Shown: positions 32,099-40,298, numbered from the stretch's first letter. The stretch is 54,149 bases of DNA from Muricoccus nepalensis (GCF_006438825.1 NZ_RCZP01000018.1:45795-99943); one strand, 5' to 3'. Made by a program: numbers and translations. The notes: generated by a model not told the origin, from the sequence alone.

Positions 32099-32595
32099 TG
32101 CCCGAGGTCGAACCGCCCTTCGGTCCCCCGCCTCCGTCTCCTCCGCCACCGTCAGCGCCACCGGCGGTGCTCGTGCGCGCCTGGGTGATCGCGCCGGACG
32201 GTTTGGTCGAGAACACGGTGATGCTCCCCGAGGGCAGCACCATGGGGTTGCCGCAGGGGTACGCTCTCACCTTCACGGAGCCGCCGGCGCCACCGGCGCC
32301 ACCGCTCCCGGTGCCATCCAGCGTGCGGCTGCTACGGTTCCTGGCCGGGCTCGGTGCCTACGGCTTCGCGACACCTGAGGAGCTGCTGGCAGCGGCCAAG
32401 TTCGGCGACCTGCCGTTCCAGATTGAGGAGCTGGTCAACCAACTGCCGGCTGAGCTCGCCTTCAAAGCGCGGCTCGACTTCGCGGGGATGGTGGACGTGG
32501 ACCGCGATAACCCGCTGATCGTCATGTTCGCTGCGTCGAAGGGGCTCGACGAGGCAGCCACGGACGAATTCTTCCGCGTCTGCGACAGCCTCTAG
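32098..32595 (+). CDS. Fibre-associated protein of unknown function
   Basis: A 165-residue protein from ATG 32098 (overlaps the preceding stop). The N-terminus is very Pro-rich (PPPPSPPPPSAPP). A beta segment (VLVRAWVIAPDGLVENTVML) follows, then a second Pro run, and a helical C-terminus (LAGLGAYGFATPEELLAAAK ... ATDEFFRVCDSL). The helical end may be an assembly chaperone for the adjacent adhesin. No family is recognised. Confidence 0.5.
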   Translation: MPEVEPPFGPPPPSPPPPSAPPAVLVRAWVIAPDGLVENTVMLPEGSTMGLPQGYALTFTEPPAPPAPPLPVPSSVRLLRFLAGLGAYGFATPEELLAAAKFGDLPFQIEELVNQLPAELAFKARLDFAGMVDVDRDNPLIVMFAASKGLDEAATDEFFRVCDSL

Positions 32596-32605
32596 GGAGG
32601 TCAGC

Positions 32606-35266
32606 ATGGCCTTCCAGGTTGGCGCATTCCAGAGCAGCGCCTTCCAAGCCGGGGCAGGATCTCCGGCCGCTCCGCTCCCGCCGCCGATGGACGGGCTCAC
32701 CGAGGCGCTTCCGGCTTTCGGGCTGCGCTCGACCTCGTCCGCCTACACAGGGGCGGCCGGTCTCTGGCAGCGAAGCCTCGACAACGCGACGCGCACCGTC
32801 AACGTCAACTCGACGGGCACCGCGACCTCGGCCGACAAAGCCTGGGCGACGGCCGGGGGCGGCCATGCGCGCTGGCTCGAGGTCAACTTCCACGACGGCG
32901 TGAACAAGTTCGTCACGGCGGGCTTCTCGACGGCGCCCCGCGTGACCTTCGACACGCTGGGTGGCATCGCCGACGTGGTCGGCATTCAGAACGATGATGG
33001 GGTCCGGTACCTCTACACCGTCGATCCCGTCATCCCGGCCTACGCCGTCCCGACGCCCAACGGCTCGAGCCGCTGGCGCATGCTCTACACGATGATCGTC
33101 CGGCACGACGCCTGGGTGAGCAATGGCCGCACGCTGTCCCTGGTCGGTGACGGCCGGGACTTCGACTGGAACAACGTCGCCTCCATGGCGCTCTGGGCCG
33201 CCTATGGCAGCTACGCGGAGCACCTCTACAGCTACTCCGACAACGGCTACCGCTACGACTTCTCAACCCCGATGCCGGCCTTTGGAACGGCATCAGTCGT
33301 CCAGCTCGAGACCAACGATAACCCGTTCGACGACAACAACACCCAGATCACCTCATGGACGAACGGCGCCTCGAGCGCGGGCGGCCCTGACTCCTACGGC
33401 AGCTACAGCGCCAAGCGCGCCATGCTCTTCGTCGGTGGCCAGGGGCTCGACTTCAACAGCCCCGAGAAGGCGCGAGCAACGATCTACGGCGGGTTTGGCG
33501 CCCACGGCTTCGGCGGGAGCAGCCGGCAGAAGCACTCGGGCTGGGCCGCGCAGACCATCGGCGACACCGCCAACCCCGATTATGTCGCCCCTGCTTCGCC
33601 GAGCGGATCAACGTCCGGCGCGGGAGCCGCAGCAGTCGCCGGCCCGCTCCTCTCGGGCACTGGCACGTCGGCGGCGCCCTCCTTTGCCGGCTCGGGGGCT
33701 GCGGCGGTCGCCGGGCCAACCATTGTCGGGGCCGGCAGCCGAACAGTGCTGTCCTTCTCTGGAACCGCGGTAGCAGCCGTCGCGGGCCCGATCGTTGCCG
33801 GTAGCGGGACACAAGCAGCGCCAGTCGTCCTTGGCGCAGCGGCAGCCTCGGTAACAGGCCCCTCGGCGGCGGGCTCAGGCGCCAGCCAGAAGCCAGCCGC
33901 GACCGGCGTTGCGTCGGCTGTCGTGGCTGGCCCGGTCCTGGCCGGCAGCGGCGCCGCGGCGGCACCAGGTGTCTCGGGCAGCGGTAGCGGCGCTGTCGCC
34001 GGGCCAGCTGTGGCTGCCTCCGGTGCCTTCTCCCCCGCGGTCGTCAACGGCACGGGCGCAGTCGTCGTGGCCGGCCCGGCGGCAACTGGGGCAGGCACTC
34101 GCACAGCACCCGTGTTTTCGGGCTCAGGCGCGCTCGCCATCGCCGCCTCGATCGTGGTTGCTGTCGGGTCCTTCGTAGCACCGGGGATCACGGGCAGCGG
34201 CGGTGCAACGGTTGAAGGCCCGGGAGCGGCGGGCTCGGGGACAGCCACGGCCTCCGGCTTCGCTGGTAGCGGCACGGGCGCGGTGTCCGGCCCGGCACTG
34301 GCAGGATCCGGCAGCAGGTCTGGCCCAAGCTTCACCGGCAGCGGGGCCGCGGTAGCCAGCGGGCCCACCGCAGCGGCCTCAGGCTCGGCAGGTGGACCAT
34401 CTACCGCGGGCGCAGGCGACGGCGTGGTAGCCGGCCCCAGGGTAGTCGGAGGTGGCGCGGCGGGTGCCCCGATCTTCGCCGGCACGGGCAGCGCGACCGT
34501 CTCTGGCCCGGTTCTTTCCGGCTCGGGTGCCCGGGCTCTCCCGGTCCAGGGCACTGCGGCTGCCAGCGTTGCAGGGCCGACCGTTCAGGCTGCGGGCAGC
34601 TCTACTCCCCCGATGTTCAGCGGCATCGGCGGCTCTGTGGCCACCGGCCCGAACGCGGCCGGAATGGGGATCACCGCTCCCCCAACAGTCGCCTTCGGAG
34701 CGGCGGCCGTCAGGGGTCCGCAGCTCGCCGGAGCGGGCCAAGCCGTAGCGCCCACGTTCGCGGGGGTTGGCGGCGGTGCAATCGCTGCGCCCGTCGTCCT
34801 CGGCGCCGGTCCGGTCAGCCGAGAGGGGATCATCCCCACCTTCGCGCATCTCACCGCCAGCTTGCCGGCCCGTGCCGCACTGAGCCCCCGGTTGGCGGCC
34901 CGTGCCGCCCTGCGTGCTGAGCCTCGCCTGATCGCTCGCCTGGGCATGCTCAGGCTGCCCCTTACAGGAGATCCCGAGATGGTGCCCCTCAGGGTAAGCC
35001 AGGGCCAGCAGTGCCGGGCCGTCGTGCGCTTCGTCGACGCCGACGGACTGGCGATGCCAGCGACGGGCGTGGCCATCACGGTCCGCTCACCGATCACCGC
35101 CCACGTCATGCCGCTCGTGCCCGTCGAGCTCAGCGTCGGCACCTTCGCCGCCGACTGGGTCGCCGACGAGCACGGTGTCTGGCACGTGCGCGGCGAGTGC
35201 ACAGGACCTGCGGCAGCCGTCGACGAAGGGCCGGTCGTGGTGACGCCCTCCCAGGTGCTGGCGTGA
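32606..35266 (+). CDS. Long repeat-bearing tail fibre protein
   Basis: An 886-residue protein. Residues 1-20 (AFQVGAFQSSAFQAG) are a motif frequent at the start of phage fibre-associated proteins. About 25-325 is a globular domain (QRSLDNATRTVNVNSTGTAT; WRMLYTMIVRHDAWVSNGRT). About 338-738 is made of roughly 17 repeats of 24 residues. The C-terminal about 95 residues (VPLRVSQGQQCRAVVRFVDA ... HGVWHVRGECTG) form an Ig-like beta domain. An internal ATG at 34979 with AGGAG at 34966-34970 could give that domain alone. The repeats probably form an extended rod. Confidence 0.65.
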   Translation: MAFQVGAFQSSAFQAGAGSPAAPLPPPMDGLTEALPAFGLRSTSSAYTGAAGLWQRSLDNATRTVNVNSTGTATSADKAWATAGGGHARWLEVNFHDGVNKFVTAGFSTAPRVTFDTLGGIADVVGIQNDDGVRYLYTVDPVIPAYAVPTPNGSSRWRMLYTMIVRHDAWVSNGRTLSLVGDGRDFDWNNVASMALWAAYGSYAEHLYSYSDNGYRYDFSTPMPAFGTASVVQLETNDNPFDDNNTQITSWTNGASSAGGPDSYGSYSAKRAMLFVGGQGLDFNSPEKARATIYGGFGAHGFGGSSRQKHSGWAAQTIGDTANPDYVAPASPSGSTSGAGAAAVAGPLLSGTGTSAAPSFAGSGAAAVAGPTIVGAGSRTVLSFSGTAVAAVAGPIVAGSGTQAAPVVLGAAAASVTGPSAAGSGASQKPAATGVASAVVAGPVLAGSGAAAAPGVSGSGSGAVAGPAVAASGAFSPAVVNGTGAVVVAGPAATGAGTRTAPVFSGSGALAIAASIVVAVGSFVAPGITGSGGATVEGPGAAGSGTATASGFAGSGTGAVSGPALAGSGSRSGPSFTGSGAAVASGPTAAASGSAGGPSTAGAGDGVVAGPRVVGGGAAGAPIFAGTGSATVSGPVLSGSGARALPVQGTAAASVAGPTVQAAGSSTPPMFSGIGGSVATGPNAAGMGITAPPTVAFGAAAVRGPQLAGAGQAVAPTFAGVGGGAIAAPVVLGAGPVSREGIIPTFAHLTASLPARAALSPRLAARAALRAEPRLIARLGMLRLPLTGDPEMVPLRVSQGQQCRAVVRFVDADGLAMPATGVAITVRSPITAHVMPLVPVELSVGTFAADWVADEHGVWHVRGECTGPAAAVDEGPVVVTPSQVLA
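33617..34820 (+). repeat. About 17 tandem 72-base (24-residue) repeats
   Basis: Within the 32606 gene each unit follows GSGxAxVAGPxxAGSG, then four variable residues, Pro, any residue, Phe/Val, Ser/Thr/Ala. Nearly all units keep exactly 24 residues, for example GSGAAAVAGPTIVGAG, GSGSGAVAGPAVAASG and GSGTGAVSGPALAGSG, so the period is 72 bases. The unit sequences have diverged, so this is an old array and not a recent expansion. The regular Gly-Pro spacing suggests a solenoid or fibrous shaft. Confidence 0.85.
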
Positions 35267-35315
35267 GCGCATGCCGGCCTACCCGCGTTTGATGGCGTCG
35301 CCGGAGGAGCAAGAC

Positions 35316-35750
35316 ATGCCCGCCCGCACCGTCCGGAACCTCGGCCTAGCCTTCCGCTTCCTGGGGTGGCGGCTCTCGAACATCTTCCGAGACGAGCCGA
35401 GCTGGGCCGAGTTCTTCAGCGCCGTCGCCCTCGGCGCCTACACCCTCTCCATGCCGCTCGGCGGCAAAGGGCCGGAGGAATGGGAGAGCCTCAACCTACT
35501 CACCGACATCCTGCCGGGATGGTGGTGGGTCGCCTTCGTGGGCGGTGGCGCGACGGTCCAGATGCTGGGGCTGATCCTCAACGTCCGCTTCATTCGCGCC
35601 TGCGCCGCCTTCGGCGCACTGAACCTGGTGGCGCTGATCGGCGTGATGGTCTGGCCACTCTTCCCGTACTCGCCGCTCCTGGTGGGCTTCGTCACGGCGG
35701 TCGGCCTCCCGAACTTCTTCGTCATCGCGCGCCATGCCCGCGACTGGTGA
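35316..35750 (+). CDS. Polytopic membrane protein of the lysis region
   Basis: A 144-residue protein from ATG 35316, chosen because GGAGGAG lies at 35303-35309; an in-frame ATG at 35271 is also open. Three to four membrane segments are visible (FFSAVALGAYTLSMPLGG; WWWVAFVGGGATVQMLGLIL; AAFGALNLVALIGVMVWPLF; LLVGFVTAVGLPNFFVIARH). It sits at the head of the lysis cassette; a holin or holin-regulator role is possible. No specific family was recognised. Confidence 0.55.
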   Translation: MPARTVRNLGLAFRFLGWRLSNIFRDEPSWAEFFSAVALGAYTLSMPLGGKGPEEWESLNLLTDILPGWWWVAFVGGGATVQMLGLILNVRFIRACAAFGALNLVALIGVMVWPLFPYSPLLVGFVTAVGLPNFFVIARHARDW

Positions 35751-36225
35751 TGTTTGGAGCCTGGAGGCTGTGCTCGACCTGGCCGGCAAGGCCATCGCCA
35801 TCGCCACCTCCCTAGCCGGGGGCGGCATCCTGTGGGGCTGGCTGGACAGGCGCGCCACCGCCCGGGCGAACGCCCAGAAGGCGGCGCGCGAAGAGGACCG
35901 GGACGAGGTCGAGGACGACCGCAAGTGGCGCGCCGAGATGCGCACCGACATGGAAGCTCTTCGCACCGAGCGCGACCGCGAGCGCACGATGCGCTACGCC
36001 GAAGAGCGGTCCCATGCCGACACGAAGCGTGACCGCGACCGCGGCTGGGACCTTGCTCGCTGGTGGAAGGGCGCGGCCTGGGGGATGCGGCACCGAGCGG
36101 CGAACGCGCGGCAGGCGGCCGACGATCTAGCCCGGTCGAAGGGCATAGAACCGCCACCCTGGTCCGGCTCGCTCGACCTGCCGACCGACCTGGAAGAGCC
36201 GATCCCCCGACACCCGGCCGAGTAG
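35734..36225 (+). CDS. Membrane-anchored coiled-coil protein, possible inner spanin
   Basis: A 163-residue protein from ATG 35734 (17-base overlap with the previous stop). One N-terminal membrane segment (IAIATSLAGGGILWGWLD) is followed by a long highly charged coiled coil (about 40-110, R/E/D/A). This is the architecture of inner-membrane spanins (Rz), which disrupt the outer membrane at lysis. No nested Rz1 lipoprotein was identified, so the call is by architecture and place only. Confidence 0.45.
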   Translation: MPATGDVWSLEAVLDLAGKAIAIATSLAGGGILWGWLDRRATARANAQKAAREEDRDEVEDDRKWRAEMRTDMEALRTERDRERTMRYAEERSHADTKRDRDRGWDLARWWKGAAWGMRHRAANARQAADDLARSKGIEPPPWSGSLDLPTDLEEPIPRHPAE

Positions 36226-36272
36226 CACCGCCGCCGGGCGGCTTCCCGGCCCCTGACATCGTGGAGGCTGCC

Positions 36273-36431
36273 ATGTGGCTCATCTGGGGCGCGCTGGTGT
36301 GCGTCGCCGTGCTGTTGATGCCGAGTTGGAAAGGCGGACGGCGGGCCTACCAATCGGGCTGGGCCGGGACCGTCCTCTTCGCCGTCGTCGCCGTCGGGAT
36401 TGGCCTGCTTATCTGGCAGGGGGCGCGCTGA
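36273..36431 (+). CDS. Two-span small membrane protein of the lysis cassette
   Basis: A 52-residue protein from ATG 36273 with GGAGG at 36263-36267. Two hydrophobic segments (LIWGALVCVAVLLMP and GTVLFAVVAVGIGLLIW) are separated by a basic loop. Size and topology fit a small holin or antiholin. The stop overlaps the ATG of the endolysin fusion (36431). No sequence family was recognised. Confidence 0.5.
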   Translation: MWLIWGALVCVAVLLMPSWKGGRRAYQSGWAGTVLFAVVAVGIGLLIWQGAR

Positions 36432-37681
36432 TGGGTGCCTTTGTCCTTGGCCTTCTCCCTCAGCTCATCCCGGTTGCTGCAGGCCTCATCGCGCGGCTGT
36501 TCCCTGGCAGCACGGCTGACCAGGTGGCGGCAACAGTGGCGGGTGTCGTCACGAAGCACGCGGGCGGGGCCGATGAGGCCTCCATTCGTGCGGCGGCTGC
36601 CGATCCTGAGACCGCTAACGCAATCCTGGCGCAACTCGCTGAGATTGCTGCCCGACGCGAGGCGGCGCGAGATCAGGCGAAACTCGATGAGATGAAGGCG
36701 GTCCTGGCGGATAGAGCCAGCGCGCGCCAGCAGACGGTTGCTCTCTCCGGGCAAGGTTCAGTGCTGGCTTGGGGCGCTCCCGTGGTCACGGCTGTGCTGC
36801 TCAGCCTTTTCGCTGTGATCATCCTCGGCGGCCTGCAGGTCGACATGGACATGCGCGAGACGGTCAAGACGCTGACCATCGCGGCCGCTACCTACTGGAT
36901 CGGCTCAAGCCGCGGCAGTGCGGCAAAGGACGAGCGGGCAGCGGGAGCGGCGCAGACACCTTCGGTAACCGTCGGGGCTGCGGAGAACGTCAACGCGAAC
37001 CCTCTGCCGCCACCGATGGCTGCGCCACACGCGCCGCCACCGGAGCGCGGCCTGCCGCTACCCCCGCCCGCGGAGGTGCGCGAGCCCTCGCCGCCGGGCA
37101 TGGAGGCCGACGACTACAACGCCGCGCAGCTCGGCGAGAAGCCCCGCATCCGCCGGCCGGCCGGCTCAGCGGCCTCCACGTCTGCGCGCTTCGCCGCCTG
37201 CCTGCCGGTGATCCTGGCGAACGAAGGCGGGTTTGCAGACAACCCTAAGGACCCGGGCGGCGCAACGAACCGGGGGATCACCCATCGCACGCTCTCCGCC
37301 TGGCGCGGCACGCCGGTGACGACGGAGGACGTGCGGGAGCTGACCGTCGAGGAGGCCTCCGCGATCTACCAAGCGCAGTACTGGCTCGTGAACCGGTGCG
37401 ATCAGATGGCGGCCGGGGTGGACCTTTGCGTCTTCGACTTCGCCGTGAACAGCGGGCGGGCCGTGAAGGTCATCCAGGAGGCGCTCGGCGTGAAGGCGGA
37501 TGGCGCTGTGGGACCGGTTACACTCGCCGCCTTGGCGGCGCCGGCGCCCGCAGAGGCCATCGCGCGGATCTGCGCAGCACGGATGGCGTACCTCCAGACA
37601 CTCGACGGGTGGGACGATTTCGGGCGCTCGTGGACGCGCCGGGTCGACGGAGTGCGCCAGAAGGCACTTGCAATGACATGA
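36431..37681 (+). CDS. Holin-like membrane domain fused to GH108 endolysin
   Basis: A 416-residue protein from ATG 36431. Residues 3-24 are hydrophobic (AFVLGLLPQLIPVAAGLIAR). About 60-100 is a charged helix. About 112-134 is a clear membrane span (LAWGAPVVTAVLLSLFAVII), followed by ETVKTLTIAAATYWIGSSRG, the layout of three-span phage holins. A Pro-rich linker (about 175-245) leads to a GH108-type lysozyme (about 250-405: NEGGFADNPKDPGGATNRGI, candidate catalytic Glu 265; then QYWLVNRCDQMAAGVDLCVF). Holin and endolysin are normally separate genes. Confidence 0.8.
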   Translation: MGAFVLGLLPQLIPVAAGLIARLFPGSTADQVAATVAGVVTKHAGGADEASIRAAAADPETANAILAQLAEIAARREAARDQAKLDEMKAVLADRASARQQTVALSGQGSVLAWGAPVVTAVLLSLFAVIILGGLQVDMDMRETVKTLTIAAATYWIGSSRGSAAKDERAAGAAQTPSVTVGAAENVNANPLPPPMAAPHAPPPERGLPLPPPAEVREPSPPGMEADDYNAAQLGEKPRIRRPAGSAASTSARFAACLPVILANEGGFADNPKDPGGATNRGITHRTLSAWRGTPVTTEDVRELTVEEASAIYQAQYWLVNRCDQMAAGVDLCVFDFAVNSGRAVKVIQEALGVKADGAVGPVTLAALAAPAPAEAIARICAARMAYLQTLDGWDDFGRSWTRRVDGVRQKALAMT

Positions 37682-37774
37682 GCAGGACAACGTCAATCGA
37701 CTAGAGCCTATGCTCGCAATTGGGAACCCACTCGAGAAGGTCAACCTTTATACCATCTGCCCTGACTAAATTAT

Positions 37775-38896
37775 TCACCCTCCTTTCTTCAGGAGAGCCA
37801 CACTATCAATGATGCCTTGGCCGTAACGGTCGGCAAATTCACGCACGGCGACACGGAAACGCTCTAATGAGAAACCGGATCTCCATAGCTCTGGGTCGCC
37901 CACAATTTTCTGTTGCCAAAAAATGAAGGCTTCATCAAAACTTTGCTGGTGCTCATAAGAAGACATGTCAATTACGAGTACAACAGCGTCGGCCCTGCCT
38001 CGGCTTTGGGCCGGAGACCATCCGATCAGAAATGGACCGCGGCCGTTCATATTTGCGCCCTGACGTCGTGCGTCCTCGATTGCTGTTAAACCACCAGTTA
38101 AATCATAGTTTTCAAGCATCTGATCGCAGTTTTGGTCAGCATCATCGATTGAGTTCGTGCTTACTGAAGGCCAGATTGTAAGCATTTGCCACTCGAGGGG
38201 AACATAGCTTGGCAAACTCGAACGCCTTGGTAGGGTTGCCATATAAGACAGGCATGCTGCTTTCAATCGCGATTGGTTAGCTGGAGTTAAACGCTGCCTC
38301 AACGCTAAAACTCCGTATGCACCAACTCCCGCTGGAGGAATGTTCTCAGCGCGCGCAGTGATGCGCGCAGGATGAAACCGGTCCACCGATTGGGAGGCTG
38401 AATTACTCGGTGGTGCGGCTAAAGATGGCAGCGGTGGAGGTTGTGCCGTCGAAACATCCGGCGGCCTGATACCACGCGTTGCGCCAATGGATCTGTCCGG
38501 AGCAAGCCTTTCAAGCCGGCTGCTCCCAGTATCTCTAGGTTCACCTGCACCTGCACCTGCACCTGCACCTGCACCTGCACCTGCACCTGCACTACCGAAA
38601 GAAACCAAAGTCGTCGCACAAGCATTTATACCCATGCGAGTTTCTTCACGTCCGCTGACATAGGTTACCTTCACATCAATCATGCAGTCTCGAAATAGTG
38701 GGGTGACGAATACTCTTTGCCCGGACGCTAAGATGCTAGAGCCTAAAATGTCTGGGCCCCACGACGACGTACGTGAAGCCGAGAATGTAACCGCCTGGAT
38801 GGTGTCTCCCGAGTTGTTGGCGAGCCAAAAACGATTTTGCGCTTGGGCCGGTTTTGCATAAGAAACTGTCGCGGCAAATAGGCATAGCAAGAACAA
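37775..38896 (-). CDS. Secreted protein with Ala-Gly repeat, AT-rich cargo gene
   Basis: An open frame of 373 codons, minus strand, with codon and base use far more AT-rich than the flanking prophage. After the signal-peptide core (FLLCLFAATVSYAKPAQAQ) comes a domain NRFWLANNSGDTIQAVTFSA ... WGPDILGSSILASGQ, of a type often seen in small secreted proteins. An (Ala-Gly)x8 tract follows, then a Pro-rich stretch and a C-terminal domain (VVLVIDMSSYEHQQSFDEAF). TTG 38896 is the in-frame start, but it lacks a good ribosome-binding site; a strong start lies upstream in another frame. Probably recently acquired; the function is unknown. Confidence 0.65.
   Translation of the reverse strand: MFLLCLFAATVSYAKPAQAQNRFWLANNSGDTIQAVTFSASRTSSWGPDILGSSILASGQRVFVTPLFRDCMIDVKVTYVSGREETRMGINACATTLVSFGSAGAGAGAGAGAGAGAGEPRDTGSSRLERLAPDRSIGATRGIRPPDVSTAQPPPLPSLAAPPSNSASQSVDRFHPARITARAENIPPAGVGAYGVLALRQRLTPANQSRLKAACLSYMATLPRRSSLPSYVPLEWQMLTIWPSVSTNSIDDADQNCDQMLENYDLTGGLTAIEDARRQGANMNGRGPFLIGWSPAQSRGRADAVVLVIDMSSYEHQQSFDEAFIFWQQKIVGDPELWRSGFSLERFRVAVREFADRYGQGIIDSVALLKKGG
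38542..38592. repeat. Hexanucleotide microsatellite (CACCTG)8
   Basis: Eight exact copies of CACCTG from 38542 to 38589, then CAC. It lies in the secreted-protein gene and encodes the Ala-Gly tract on the minus strand. A six-base unit changes length without breaking the frame. Confidence 0.95.
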
Positions 38897-38962
38897 TTTT
38901 TTTGCTTGCTGCCTGTTCGAATAAAATGGAGTATTGCGGAGCTGGCCATAACCCTACTCCTT
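38894..38962 (-). other. Upstream start and A7 slippery run of the secreted protein
   Basis: On the minus strand AAGGAG (38962-38957) is seven bases before ATG 38949. From it, codons read MASSAILHFIRTGSKQK and then leave the frame of the secreted protein at an A7 run (38903-38897) whose phase is A AAA AAT, the X XXY YYZ pattern. A -1 slip there gives KQKK followed by LFLLCLFAATVSYA, a complete signal peptide with a basic n-region. Without the slip, the product ends after about 78 codons. Either programmed frameshifting, slippage-based on/off switching, or a simple mutation explains it. Confidence 0.6.
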
Positions 38963-39142
38963 CGGACGAACACCATCGAAGCGACGTTGAATTAAGACGC
39001 CGGCTCCAGCCAAAGTATTCACTATCGTTACACAGCTGAGAATTAAGAATGAGACGCCGCCCATCGTATTTGGTTGAATCCAAAAGACTAGAACAACCCC
39101 TAGCAAAGCGCCCAATAGCGAGTATGTTGCGAGCTTTGACAT
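38954..39142 (-). CDS. Small membrane protein upstream of the secreted protein
   Basis: A 62-residue protein from ATG 39142, with GGGGAGTGAGGAG just upstream on the minus strand. Two hydrophobic segments: TYSLLGALLGVVLVFWIQP and VSFLILSCVTIVNTLAGAGV. The stop is four bases before the ATG of the next gene, and its last codons contain that gene's ribosome-binding site, so the two form an operon. Same AT-rich composition. The function is unknown. Confidence 0.6.
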   Translation of the reverse strand: MSKLATYSLLGALLGVVLVFWIQPNTMGGVSFLILSCVTIVNTLAGAGVLIQRRFDGVRPKE

Positions 39143-39727
39143 CTCCTCACTCCCCGCATCCCACAGAGGATAGCCAGCTTGGTACGCCCTGTGGCCGATT
39201 GGAAGCATTATGGAAGGCAACATAGCACCGCGGAGTTCGTGATGTGCGCTGAGGGATCAGCTGGAAGTGGCGACGTGAACGCAGGCGCGCCCTTGCAAGG
39301 TCTGGGTGTGTTAGCGCGCTTCCAGCAACGCGACTCCCAGTCTTTCAATGTGCCATGCACGGCATCGGGAATAAGGTCGAACTGGGTGGCTGATCGGCAG
39401 AGGTACGGATTATAGCGTCGGGAGCGAAGCTCGCGCCAGGGCTCTCGCATCTCCTGTCACCCGTTTCGTTATACGCCCGAAGCTTGATCGTTAAATTGCT
39501 GCAGGCGCTGGCTGTGCGAGGCGCTGCTGGACGACGGGACCAGATCGAGGACCTGCTCCTGGCGGAAGGGCTGGCTGAGGTCTGGGCAAGGTAGCCAGCG
39601 GGCAAGGCTCAAACCTGACAGCGACGTAACCATTGCGGCTAGTGCCCCTGCATTGCGCACTAGGCAACCCTACCCACTGTCAGATTAGGTGGATTGGCCG
39701 AATGGACTGTCGGGGGAAGTGGTTGCA
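39143..39727. other. Non-coding stretch, no assigned gene
   Basis: I see no convincing gene. A short plus-strand open fragment (about 39483-39596: LIVKLLQALAVRGAAGRRDQ, then IEDLLLAEGLAEVWAR) ends in a stop without a clear start and may be a remnant. No tRNA or att repeat was recognised here, though a right prophage boundary could lie between 37.7 and 39.7 kb. Confidence 0.5.
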
Positions 39728-40003
39728 ATGGCTATGCCCGAAATAGACATTACAGATCGGCTCACCAGCTCCGGCACGGCTGGTTCAATGGAGTGGGAAG
39801 CAGCCGCTGAGATTGTGCGACTTCGAGGGGAATGCGCCGAGGCATACCAGATCATTGCAAGCCTTGTGTCTGCCGGAAACCTTTTCAGCAACGCCGCCTT
39901 GGGCAAGGCAATGGATAACCTTTTTGCAGCCGCGGGTGGATGGCCGCGCGTCCACGCTGTGGTCCTGCCTCTCACACCAGAGGGGCCGAAACATGAGCGC
40001 TGA
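39728..40003 (+). CDS. Small phage-type protein (RLxxEAAxEIxRLR pattern)
   Basis: A 91-residue protein from ATG 39728 (an upstream GTG at 39689 is open). EIDITDRLTSSG followed by SMEWEAAAEIVRLRGECAEA is the pattern of common small phage early proteins (D-RL------EAA-EI-RLR). The rest is helical. This suggests an accessory early-type phage gene outside the main structural block. It overlaps the next gene by 11 bases. Confidence 0.5.
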   Translation: MAMPEIDITDRLTSSGTAGSMEWEAAAEIVRLRGECAEAYQIIASLVSAGNLFSNAALGKAMDNLFAAAGGWPRVHAVVLPLTPEGPKHER

Positions 40004-40286
40004 TGATACGAGCAGAACGAAGTTCATGCCGACGAGAACAGGGGTGCGGCGACTATTCAGTTTTGCGGCGACGCTGAGCCGAAGTGAAGTTGATGGAACA
40101 CGCACGATCGTTCTCGCGCACGGCTTTCGTATAGGAATGGACGACCCAACCGCTTTGGCCCAACATTGGCTGTGGAACGTTGAAGCGCAGCACCCGGGCT
40201 TTTCCTTGGTGGGCAGCGTCAGCGCCATGGAGATCACCCGGGATAAACTCGCAACGATGGATCCCGCCTATGGCCGGCTTGGCTAA
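39993..40286 (+). CDS. Small protein of unknown function
   Basis: A 97-residue protein from ATG 39993 (GAGGGGCCG upstream), overlapping the previous gene. Beta-rich start (RRLFSFAATLSRSEVDGTRT, then IVLAHGF) with a small helical/Trp segment (AQHWLWNVEAQHPGFSLVGS). No family is recognised. It is likely co-translated with the 39728 gene. Confidence 0.5.
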   Translation: MSADDTSRTKFMPTRTGVRRLFSFAATLSRSEVDGTRTIVLAHGFRIGMDDPTALAQHWLWNVEAQHPGFSLVGSVSAMEITRDKLATMDPAYGRLG

Positions 40287-40298
40287 GAGCGCGCCCGT

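Noticed and set aside
36273-36431. Outer spanin (Rz1) nested in the lysis genes
   Set aside because: No lipobox-containing frame was seen in or near the coiled-coil gene; the 36273 product has two membrane spans and no lipobox.
1-37681. A Mu-like transposable phage
   Set aside because: Only the tail is Mu-like. No MuA or MuB gene is visible in the window and the head is lambda-type. The left end is missing, so this is not proven either way.
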